This document shows, one piece after another, positions 1 through 6,084 of a stretch of DNA of 12,718 nucleotides (within the stretch, counting starts at the first letter, position 1; each line of letters starts with the position of its first letter). Under the pieces are notes generated by a model. It was not told where the DNA came from, searched no databases, and was given only the letters and a program-made list of their open reading frames with translations. Origin of the DNA: Algisphaera sp039180025 (lineage in GTDB: Bacteria; Planctomycetota; Phycisphaerae; Phycisphaerales; Phycisphaeraceae). Made by a program: the position numbers and the translations under genes. The DNA lies in NCBI GenBank assembly GCA_039180025.1, contig JBCDDZ010000072.1, forward strand, positions 1 to 12,718. Direction: 5' to 3'.

Positions 1-152
1 CGCGGCGTGACCGAGACCTTGACGGCGTTTTGCAGGTCGGTGAGTTTCCACGACACGACGTATCGGGCCTTGGCGTCGAACGCTTCGCGGAAGGTTCCGG
101 GCGGTGCGTTGTTGAGAGCCGCGGCGATCTCGCGGGCGACCGCTCGATCGAG
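1..152 (-). pseudogene. Inverted N-terminal fragment of a phage tail-terminator-like protein
   Basis: Read on the minus strand, this stretch is open and codes for residues including AREIAAALNNAPPGTF, then FDAKARYVVSW and ending KVSVTPR at the window edge. From memory this matches the N-terminal half of a planctomycete prophage tail-terminator-like family, where a short helix and a LNA-type motif are followed by an aromatic 'RxYVP.xDL' strand and a 'VTVxPR' strand. The matching C-terminal half lies on the plus strand from about 143. The two halves meet at the palindrome CTCGATCGAG (143-152). The first few codons of the gene, and about four codons after VTPR, are missing. The original gene must have had both halves on one strand, so this is an inverted segment or an assembly fold-back. 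The family match is from memory; the opposite strandedness is read directly. Confidence 0.55.
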
Positions 153-446
153 TCGCGTTCCACCGACCGCGTCGAGATGCCGCTCGATGTCGCCGTGCAG
201 ACCCGCTGCACGGCGACCGACACCGACCGCGTCGCCGAGCTGGTCGAACTCACCGACCAGATCGAAGCCTACCTCAACCGCCTCAACCTCGAAGCCGACG
301 CGGTCGCCGCCCTGTGGAAGGGCAGCGAGATCGACCCGCTTTACGACGCGGCGATGTTGCACCACGACCGGGTCTTCACGTCGGTCTTGACGTTGACCTA
401 CGCGGTGTTCGTCGATCGCCGGGAACCGGTCGGGGGAGGTGCCTGA
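143..446 (+). CDS. C-terminal part of a phage tail-terminator-like protein (5' end disrupted)
   Basis: This frame codes for about 100 residues with a clear family pattern: SRSTDRVEMPLDVAVQ (a beta strand), a helical stretch VAELVELTDQIEAYLNRL, and the ending DRVFTSVLTLTYAVF, typical of the last strands of siphovirus tail-terminator or minor tail proteins that cap the tail tube at the neck. It is first in the tail gene order, and its TGA overlaps the next ATG (ATGA), which fits an operon. The same frame stays open to the left edge with a TTG at 30, but residues before about position 143 are antisense to the inverted N-terminal fragment and do not look like the family. I therefore take 143-446 as the authentic part. 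The protein as it stands is probably non-functional unless the inversion is an assembly error. Confidence 0.6.
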
Positions 447-877
447 TGCCGCGTGGTTTCGCTCCCGCCAAACGCTTCTTCTTCGACCGCCCCGCGGTGC
501 GGCGTCTGATCGATCGGCCGACGGCCCGCTTCCTGGTCCGCTACGGCGGCTTCGTCCGCACGGTCGCCCGTCGTTCGATCCGTAAACGTAAGGCCGTCAG
601 TCGGCCCGGCACCCCGCCGACCGACCGCACCGGCAAGCTCAAGCGGGGCATATTCTTCAGCTTCGACGCCAAGCGCCGCTCGGTGGTGATCGGCCCCACG
701 CGCTCCGCCGGGACCGAGCACCGCGGCCGACTCCCCCGGACGCTCGAAGAAGGCGGCCGGCTGCCGGGGCCCGACGGCCGTTCCCGTCGGTTCGCCCCCC
801 GCCCCTTTATGGGCCCCGCTCAAGAGAAAGGCCTCGACCGCCGCCGGCAGTTCTGGCGTCAGTCGATCGCCGCCTGA
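446..877 (+). CDS. HK97 gp10-like tail completion / minor tail protein
   Basis: The gene codes for 143 residues. The start is the ATG that overlaps the previous stop and has a GGGGGAGGT ribosome binding site six bases upstream. The pattern fits HK97 gp10-like head-tail joining proteins: a basic N-terminal helix region (FLVRYGGFVRTVARRSIRK), a 'GKLKRGI' turn after a proline-rich loop, a beta strand RSVVIGPTR, and the ending FAPRPFMGPAQEKG, equivalent to the 'aRPFmrPAl' motif near the C-terminus of the family. Such proteins sit at the tail-neck interface and help fix the tail to the capsid. Its position between the terminator-like gene and the tail tube gene is the usual one. A related 'virion morphogenesis' protein is the main alternative. 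The protein is strongly basic and lacks membrane segments. Confidence 0.5.
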   Translation: MPRGFAPAKRFFFDRPAVRRLIDRPTARFLVRYGGFVRTVARRSIRKRKAVSRPGTPPTDRTGKLKRGIFFSFDAKRRSVVIGPTRSAGTEHRGRLPRTLEEGGRLPGPDGRSRRFAPRPFMGPAQEKGLDRRRQFWRQSIAA

Positions 878-921
878 CCGCCGCACCCCCGCCCCCGAAC
901 CCACTCACCCGGAGAAATCGC

Positions 922-1362
922 ATGCCACGCAAACTCGGATACCAAGCCAAGCTCTACCGCAACACCGGCGACTACGCCTCGCCCAGTTGGGTCGAGATCA
1001 CCAACGCCAAAGACGTCACGACCAACCTCGAGAAGGGCGAGGCCGACGTCACGACCCGCGGCAACCAGGGGTGGCGGGCCACGGCCGCGACGCTCAAGGA
1101 TCTGCAGATCGAGTTCCAGATGATCTACGACACCGACGACGCGAGCTACGGCGCGTTGGAAGCCGCGTTTTTCAACGACGAGATCGTCGAGATCGCGGTC
1201 GCCGACGGGGCGATCGAAACCGCTGGCACCAAGTACCTGCGGGCGTCGATGGAGGTCTTCAACTTCTCGCGGAGCGAGCAGAACGAAGAAGCGATCACCG
1301 TGGACGTGACCATGAAGCCGACCTTCGCGGCCAACGCCCCCACACGTCACACCGCGGCTTGA
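922..1362 (+). CDS. Phage major tail tube protein
   Basis: The gene codes for 146 residues, the normal size for a siphovirus tail tube subunit. The ATG at 922 follows a GGAGA site seven bases upstream. The sequence has the layout of TP901-1-like and related major tail proteins: an N-terminal strand with YQAKLYRNTGDYASP, the motif WVEITNAKDVTTNLEKGEADVTTRG (charged loop that contacts the next ring), a strand LQIEFQMIYDTDD, an ALEAAFFNDEIVEIAVADG hairpin, and the final VFNFSRSEQNEEAITVDVTMKP strand. Many copies would stack as hexameric rings around the tape measure protein to form the tube. It sits directly before the chaperone and tape measure genes, which supports the call. Nothing is missing or odd in it. 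Confidence 0.85.
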   Translation: MPRKLGYQAKLYRNTGDYASPSWVEITNAKDVTTNLEKGEADVTTRGNQGWRATAATLKDLQIEFQMIYDTDDASYGALEAAFFNDEIVEIAVADGAIETAGTKYLRASMEVFNFSRSEQNEEAITVDVTMKPTFAANAPTRHTAA

Positions 1363-1423
1363 CCCCGGCCGTAAGCCGCCACCTTCGCCCGGCCGCCCGA
1401 CGGCCACCGCCAGGAAACCACCC

Positions 1424-1876
1424 ATGTCCACCTTCACCGACACCAACAACCGCACCTGGTCGATCGACCCGGTCGTCTCGACCCTCAAGCGAGTCAAACG
1501 GCTGACCAACGACGCGGTCGATCTGTATCGCCTCGACGACGAGGAGCTTATCCGCAAACTGCGGACCGACCCGTACCTGCTCGTCGATACGCTCTTCGCC
1601 GCGGTTCAACCCCAAGCCGAGGCCGCCGGCGTGAGCGACGAGGCGTTCGCCGCGAGCCTGGGCGGCGACACCCTCGAACGGGCCACGGCCGCACTGCTGG
1701 AGGCCGTCGCGGATTTTTTCCCGAGCCGCAAAGCGCAGGTCCTGAAGAAGTCGCTGGCGAAGATGCGGCAGACGGAGGACGTGTTCCTGGAAGCGGCCGA
1801 GAGTCAGGTCGAGGTGTTCGACGCGGAGGAGGCAGCCCGGCAGGAGCTGGACGCGCTCAAGAACTCTGGCGGCTGA
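1424..1876 (+). CDS. Tail assembly chaperone, upstream (zero-frame) product
   Basis: The gene codes for 150 residues and lies between the tail tube and tape measure genes, the place of the gpG-like chaperone that coats the tape measure protein during tail assembly. The protein is mostly helical after residue 20, has no catalytic motifs, and starts with the tube-associated pattern TWSIDPVVSTLKRVKRL. The C-terminal third is acidic and helical (EAAESQVEVFDAEEAARQELDALKNSGG). No good Shine-Dalgarno site is seen; AGGAAA lies 13 bases before the ATG. Its TGA at 1874-1876 is overlapped in the -1 frame by a clearly coding stretch that continues to 2166, as in lambda gpG/gpGT. A T-TTT-TTC heptamer in the correct register lies at 1714-1720, 52 codons before the stop. 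Confidence 0.7.
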   Translation: MSTFTDTNNRTWSIDPVVSTLKRVKRLTNDAVDLYRLDDEELIRKLRTDPYLLVDTLFAAVQPQAEAAGVSDEAFAASLGGDTLERATAALLEAVADFFPSRKAQVLKKSLAKMRQTEDVFLEAAESQVEVFDAEEAARQELDALKNSGG

Positions 1877-2166
1877 CGTACGAGCTTGCCGGCCTCTGCG
1901 GTGTCGAACCCGACCCGAGGTCGCTCCGCGAACTGGTCTGGATGGCCGAGGGGCGGCGCCGGCACGATTGGGACCAAACCGCCGAGCTGCTCGCTTTGTT
2001 GGCCAACGTTCACCGAGACACGAAGAAGCGTCCTCGCCCTTACCCATCGAGCTGGTTCCACCCGCTCCGCAGCGCAAACTCGCCGTCGTCACCCCGAGGC
2101 CTGCCGCTGACCGCCGACATGATCGGCCTGCTGGGTGACGCCCTCGGTGCCCGCGAAGTTTCCTGA
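1864..2166 (+). CDS. Tail assembly chaperone, downstream -1 frame product (gpT-like)
   Basis: From about 1864 the -1 frame relative to the upstream chaperone becomes strongly coding: ELWRLTYELAGLCGVEP, then LRELVWMAEGRRRHDW, then ALLANVHRDTKKRP, ending LPLTADMIGLLGDALG. From memory this pattern (AGxxGVxPxxxxLRELxWMAEGR ... LLAN.HRD.KK) is a conserved planctomycete prophage protein found between the chaperone and the tape measure. The only ordinary start in this frame is ATG 1942, but the conserved residues begin about 25 codons earlier. Either it is made by -1 frameshifting from the upstream gene, or translation restarts at CTG 1873, which overlaps the upstream TGA (CTGA). A minimal product from 1942 would lose the conserved N-terminus. 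By analogy the fusion product would bridge the tape measure and the tube protein. Confidence 0.65.
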   Translation, partial: LWRLTYELAGLCGVEPDPRSLRELVWMAEGRRRHDWDQTAELLALLANVHRDTKKRPRPYPSSWFHPLRSANSPSSPRGLPLTADMIGLLGDALGAREVS

Positions 2167-2194
2167 TCGGCGTCGATACGCTCCCCCGCCCCGA

Positions 2195-2215
2195 ACCCCG
2201 GACCCCGGACCCCGG
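2195..2215 (+). repeat. Three tandem copies of ACCCCGG
   Basis: Three exact 7-bp units (2195-2201, 2202-2208, 2209-2215) lie in the 59-bp gap before the tape measure ATG, where no purine-rich ribosome binding site is visible. The tract could reflect simple slippage expansion. It may also change spacing upstream of the tape measure start, but no function is shown. Confidence 0.7.
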
Positions 2216-2225
2216 ACCTTCCTTC

Positions 2226-4247
2226 ATGCCCACTGGAAACGCCATCCGCGCCGGCCGCGCCTTCGTCGAGCTTTTCGCGGACGACAGCCGGCTGCGGCGC
2301 GGCCTCGCCCGCGCCCAGAAGATGGTCGGGCGCTTCGCCGACCGCATCCGCGCCGGCGGTGTGGTGACGCTCAAGGTCGGCGTGACGCTGCTCGGCGGAG
2401 CCGCGGCTCTGGCCAAGACGTTGGCCGGGCCCGCGTCCGAGCTCGAAGAAGTCCTCAACAAATTCGACGTCGTCTTCGGCGACCGGGCCGAGGCGGTCAA
2501 GGGTTTCGCCGATCAGACCGCGCGGGAACTCGGCCGGTCGAAGATCGACATCAAGGCTTTCCTCGCGGAAGCGCAGGACCTCTTCGTCCCGCTGGGTTTT
2601 GACGCCGTCGCCGCCGAGGCGATGTCCAAAACGATCACGCGGTTGGGCGTGGACCTGGCCAGCTTCAACAACCTCGCCGACGCCGACGTCATCCGGGATC
2701 TGCAATCGGCCCTCACGGGCAGCTCCGAGGTCATGAAGAAGTACGGCGTCATCGTGAACGAAGCGGCCGTCAAGCAGGAGGCCCTGAATCAGGGGCTGGA
2801 CCCCCGCAACCTCACGGAGACCCAAAAGGTCGCGTCGCGGCTGGCGATCATCCTCCGCGGTACTACCGCTGCCCAGGGCGACGCCGAGCGCAGCGCCAAC
2901 AGCTACGCGAACGTCATGAAGCGGTTTTCGGCCGTCGTCAAGGACGCCCGGGCCGCCCTCGGGGCCGAGCTGCTGCCGGTGCTCTCTCGCTGGATCACCG
3001 CCGCCGCCCACGCCGTCGGCCAAGCCGAGGCGTGGGCCCGGGCCAACCGGCCGCTCCTCAAGGTTCTTAGCCGGATGGTGGTCGTGGCGATCGCGGCCGG
3101 GGCTGGGCTCATCACGCTGGGTGCCGCGGCCATCGCCGGGGGGCTCGCCGTGGCCGGGCTGGCCAAACTGCTCGGCGGCGTGGTGCTGCTGGTCAAGGTC
3201 ATCCCCGCGGCCGTCGGGCTGGCCAGCACGGCTTTCGCGGGTCTTTCCGCCACGGTGGCCGCCGTCGCCTCGCCGCTGGGGCTGGCCATCGGCCTCATCG
3301 CCGGTGTCGCGGGCTACGTGGCCTACGCCTCCGGGGTCCTGGACCTTTTCGGCGATGCGTGGAAGTCGTTGTCGGCCACCGCCACGCGGGCCCTTGGCGG
3401 CATCCGCGACGCATTGGCGGCGGGCGACTTGCGGGCGGCGATGCGTGTGCTCTGGGCGGGCCTCAAACTCGTCTGGGCCCGGGGCGTCGCCTCGCTGACA
3501 GCGGCCTGGGTCGGCTTCCGTAACGAGGTACTCAACATCGTGAGCGGCCTATGGACCCGTTTGCTGCAGGGCGGCGTATCTCTGATTACCGGCCTCCAGC
3601 GGGCGTGGGCGAGCTTCTGGGCCGGCTTCAACCGGATGTCGCAGCGCAACGGCGACCGCCTCTTGAAGCTGTGGATCAAGATTCGTGGCCGCATCAACGG
3701 CGAAGACGTGAGCCAACAACTGGCCGACGTCGATCAGATCAGCGAGGCCAACCAGCGGGCCAGCCGAGACGGCGAGGGCCGGGAACTCGCCCGGCTCAAC
3801 GAGATCGAACGCCAGACCAACGAGCAGCTGGCCCTCGATCGCGATCGCGGCGAGGAGCGGCGTGAAGAGCGCGATCGGCAACGGCTGGATCGTCTCGCCG
3901 AAGAACGGCTCGCCGCGGAACGTGAGTTCGCCGACGCCCTCGGAGAAGCCCGCCGGGCACGGGAAAAGCACGAGGCCGACCTTGGTCTGGACCAAAGCGC
4001 CGGGCCCGAAGGCCCCAAGGCCCCCGACCTCGACGCCCTCCTGAAGAACGCGGCCGACGCGGCCGGCGGGGCGACAGACACCGCTGCCCGCAGCGTCGGC
4101 GGTTTCAACGCCGCCGTGTTCGACCGCCTCTTCGCGTCTCAAGGCCCGTCCGATGCCGAAAAAAAGACCGCCGCCAACACCGGGGAGCTGGTCCGTTTGA
4201 TCAGGCGGCAGATCCGCGAGGGCGGCGGATCAGCCGTCTTCGCGTAG
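2226..4247 (+). CDS. Phage tail tape measure protein
   Basis: The gene codes for 673 residues. Residues 60-240 match the TP901-type tape measure core: a helical FDVVFGDRAEAVKGFADQ region, then LGFDAVAAEAMSKTITRLG, the conserved DLASFNN with the SALTGSSEVMKKYGV block, and ANVMKRFSAVVKDAR. Residues 283-376 are strongly hydrophobic with several possible membrane-crossing segments (for example VVVAIAAGAGLITLG), as expected for the part that may enter the host membrane during DNA delivery. Residues 505-585 are highly charged and predicted coiled coil (EERREERDRQRLDRLAEE). The C-terminus is short and basic. At about 0.15 nm per residue the protein implies a tail of roughly 100 nm. The start is ATG 2226 with no obvious ribosome binding site. 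This is the most certain gene of the tail module. Confidence 0.9.
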   Translation: MPTGNAIRAGRAFVELFADDSRLRRGLARAQKMVGRFADRIRAGGVVTLKVGVTLLGGAAALAKTLAGPASELEEVLNKFDVVFGDRAEAVKGFADQTARELGRSKIDIKAFLAEAQDLFVPLGFDAVAAEAMSKTITRLGVDLASFNNLADADVIRDLQSALTGSSEVMKKYGVIVNEAAVKQEALNQGLDPRNLTETQKVASRLAIILRGTTAAQGDAERSANSYANVMKRFSAVVKDARAALGAELLPVLSRWITAAAHAVGQAEAWARANRPLLKVLSRMVVVAIAAGAGLITLGAAAIAGGLAVAGLAKLLGGVVLLVKVIPAAVGLASTAFAGLSATVAAVASPLGLAIGLIAGVAGYVAYASGVLDLFGDAWKSLSATATRALGGIRDALAAGDLRAAMRVLWAGLKLVWARGVASLTAAWVGFRNEVLNIVSGLWTRLLQGGVSLITGLQRAWASFWAGFNRMSQRNGDRLLKLWIKIRGRINGEDVSQQLADVDQISEANQRASRDGEGRELARLNEIERQTNEQLALDRDRGEERREERDRQRLDRLAEERLAAEREFADALGEARRAREKHEADLGLDQSAGPEGPKAPDLDALLKNAADAAGGATDTAARSVGGFNAAVFDRLFASQGPSDAEKKTAANTGELVRLIRRQIREGGGSAVFA

Positions 4248-4370
4248 CTCGACGGTTCGCTCGTTCCAACCCCGGCAGAAGCCGACCACCGCGACCACCA
4301 AGCCCAGCGGCAGCGCCACTAACACACCCACCACGACACACAGCATCATCACCAGAACCAGAAAGTCCAT
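4230..4370 (-). CDS. Possible small single-span membrane protein (46 residues), antisense in the tail operon
   Basis: A minus-strand frame from ATG at 4370 to TGA at 4230 codes for 46 residues: MDFLVLVMMLCVVV, a long hydrophobic span to about residue 32 (ending VVAVVGFC), then a hydrophilic tail RGWNERTVELREDG. The layout is a single transmembrane helix with a short charged C-terminal tail. It almost fills the 139-bp gap between the tape measure gene and the next virion gene and overlaps the tape measure 3' end by 18 bases. Third codon positions are mostly G or C, like the real genes around it. No convincing ribosome binding site is seen, and a lone antisense gene in a late operon is unusual. 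It could be a chance hydrophobic reading of a threonine/proline-rich strand. Confidence 0.4.
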   Translation of the reverse strand: MDFLVLVMMLCVVVGVLVALPLGLVVAVVGFCRGWNERTVELREDG

Positions 4371-4386
4371 TGCCCGAGTATAGACC

Positions 4387-5178
4387 ATGGCCGTCACCAC
4401 GGAAGAAAAATTCGGACGCCGCCTCGCCGACGACTCGGCCGAGTTGGTCTACCTCATCCGCGGAGCGAGCAACGCCAACGAGGCCCGGACGGCGCTGCTG
4501 GTTGCGGCTCCGGACACCAGCGACGGGCTGAACCTGGACGACGCCGAAGTCGAAGAACTCGACGGGCTCGCGGGGACCTATACCGGTTTCGTGCGGTACG
4601 TCGGCGGGAACACTGCCGCCGGAACCAGCCTGCCGAGCTTCCGGTTCGAGACCCGCGGGGCCACGCAACGCATCTTCCAGTCGCTCCAGACCGTCAGCTC
4701 ACACCACAGCGCGGACGTCCCCGGGGCCCCCAACTTCGGCGGCGCGATCAACGTGGCCGAGCAGGCGGTCGAGGGCACCGATGTCACCGTGCCGATCTAC
4801 ACGTTCAGCGAGACCCACGCCTTCACCAACGCGCAGGTGACCAACACGTTCAAGGCCAACCTCTTCGCGTTGACGGGCACCGTCAACAGCAGCAGCTTCC
4901 GCGGGCTCAACGCCGGCGAAGCTCTGTTCCTGGGCGCGGCCGGGTCGCAGCAGGGCGACGGCGACTGGGCGATCGACTTCGCCTTTGCGGGCTCGCCAAA
5001 CCTCACCGGGATCACGGTCGGAGACATGACCGGCATCGCCAAGAAAGGCTGGGAATACCTCTGGGTGCGCTACCAAACGGCCGAAGACACGGACGCGAAG
5101 CTTTTGGTCCGCAAGCCGGTCGCCGCGTACGTCGAGCGGGTCTATCACAGCGGCGACTTCTCGCTTCTCGGGATCTGA
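4387..5178 (+). CDS. Conserved phage virion protein, likely distal tail or tail-tip (function unknown)
   Basis: The gene codes for 263 residues and is not assignable to a named family. The N-terminal 60 residues are acidic and helical; the remainder is rich in glycine, threonine and short beta strands (TYTGFVRYVGG, FRFETRGATQ, VTVPIYTFSETHAF, KANLFALTGTVNSSSF). The C-terminal part WEYLWVRYQTAEDTDAK ... VAAYVERVYHSGDFSLLG is, from memory, a well-conserved block in planctomycete prophages. Its place right after the tape measure gene is where distal tail and baseplate hub genes sit, so a structural role at the tail tip is inferred. The next gene starts three bases after its stop, which suggests translational coupling. 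No signal peptide or membrane segment is present. Confidence 0.7.
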   Translation: MAVTTEEKFGRRLADDSAELVYLIRGASNANEARTALLVAAPDTSDGLNLDDAEVEELDGLAGTYTGFVRYVGGNTAAGTSLPSFRFETRGATQRIFQSLQTVSSHHSADVPGAPNFGGAINVAEQAVEGTDVTVPIYTFSETHAFTNAQVTNTFKANLFALTGTVNSSSFRGLNAGEALFLGAAGSQQGDGDWAIDFAFAGSPNLTGITVGDMTGIAKKGWEYLWVRYQTAEDTDAKLLVRKPVAAYVERVYHSGDFSLLGI

Positions 5179-5181
5179 ACC

Positions 5182-6084
5182 ATGCCCCTCGATCATGCGC
5201 GCCCAGGACAGACCGCCGTCCCCACGGGGGATTACAACGCCATGATCGACATGGCCCGAAATTTCTACGAAGGCCGGCACAACACCAGCCCCCCGTCCCC
5301 CCACGCCGGAAACCCGGCCGGCCAGATTTACCTCCGCAACGATTCGGGCGAAGACGTGCCGCGGTTCGGCGTGCTGGGGATCGACGGGCCCCTGATCGAC
5401 CCGGCGGACCACCTCGACGCCTTCAAAAATCAACCCGCCTTCCTGGGCGTCTTGCCGGCGGTGCTCGACCACGCCGACCGTTTCGCGGTCTGCGTCGAAC
5501 CCATCGCCGACGGCCAGATCGGTCGGGCGAAGATCGACGGGGTCGTGCAGGTGCAGGTCGATAAGCAGACAGAAGACGACGCGACCGCCGGCGTCGCGGA
5601 CGGGGACTTGACGCAGCTCAAGGGCGGAGAGGCCGGGGCGCAGATTGTTTGGGCCGAGGCAGGGACGGGGACGAAGTGGGCGGTGGTTCGTTTCGGTTCC
5701 GACCGCGAGCCACGGATGGCGGAGGTCACCAGCTTAGGTGACGATTACGTTTTGGTTAAGCTCGTCAATGCAGGAGGCGTGTACGGCCCCGAGTTTGCGG
5801 TGGCGAAGCCGTTCATGTTGCGGCACGACGCGGATCGCTACCCCAACGTCGATACACTTACATCGACGGACACCAACAGGGTCGAGGTCGAAGATGCCGG
5901 GGGCGCGACCGAATCGTGGGAGATTCGACCCTGGGCGTACCACGTCGGCGACACGCTTATGATCGTGCGTGCGTCGCACACCGGATTGACTGTATCGAGT
6001 CAGTCTGTCCAGTGGATCGACCTGAACATCGACGGCCGGGCGTGGGCCGACATCACCGGTAATGTCGGGAGCGCTCAGGCATGA
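5182..6084 (+). CDS. Phage virion protein with conserved N-terminal domain (function unknown)
   Basis: The gene codes for 300 residues and is coupled to its neighbours: it starts three bases after the previous stop, and its TGA overlaps the next ATG (ATGA at 6081). Residues 1-175 look like one compact domain, with MPLDHARPGQTAVPTGDYN, IYLRNDSGEDVPRFGVLGI and a beta-rich IGRAKIDGVVQVQVD. Residues 185-300 form a second beta-rich part (DDYVLVKLVNAGG, ESWEIRPWAYHVGD) containing more A/T-ending codons than the first part. This fits a modular tail protein whose C-terminus was exchanged, as often seen near receptor-binding genes. I cannot name the family. Likely roles are tail-tip or fibre attachment; the evidence is gene order only. 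Confidence 0.65.
   Translation: MPLDHARPGQTAVPTGDYNAMIDMARNFYEGRHNTSPPSPHAGNPAGQIYLRNDSGEDVPRFGVLGIDGPLIDPADHLDAFKNQPAFLGVLPAVLDHADRFAVCVEPIADGQIGRAKIDGVVQVQVDKQTEDDATAGVADGDLTQLKGGEAGAQIVWAEAGTGTKWAVVRFGSDREPRMAEVTSLGDDYVLVKLVNAGGVYGPEFAVAKPFMLRHDADRYPNVDTLTSTDTNRVEVEDAGGATESWEIRPWAYHVGDTLMIVRASHTGLTVSSQSVQWIDLNIDGRAWADITGNVGSAQA

Noticed and set aside
30..142. 5' part of the plus-strand frame that starts at TTG 30
   Set aside because: It is antisense to the recognisable N-terminal fragment on the minus strand and has no family resemblance.
7..390. Plus-strand frame over the left edge (127 residues)
   Set aside because: Arg/Ser/Thr/Pro-rich composition typical of an off-frame reading; the real coding signal is the C-terminal fragment in another frame and the inverted N-terminal fragment.
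398..3023. Long minus-strand open frames (168, 232, 401 and 327 residues) under the tail genes
   Set aside because: They are opposite to well-supported tail genes; high GC removes stop codons from antisense frames.
3549..4142. Minus-strand 197-residue frame under the tape measure gene
   Set aside because: Antisense of the charged coiled-coil region; no motif and no start signal.
4699..5472. Minus-strand 257-residue frame
   Set aside because: Crosses two coupled plus-strand genes and shows no family pattern.
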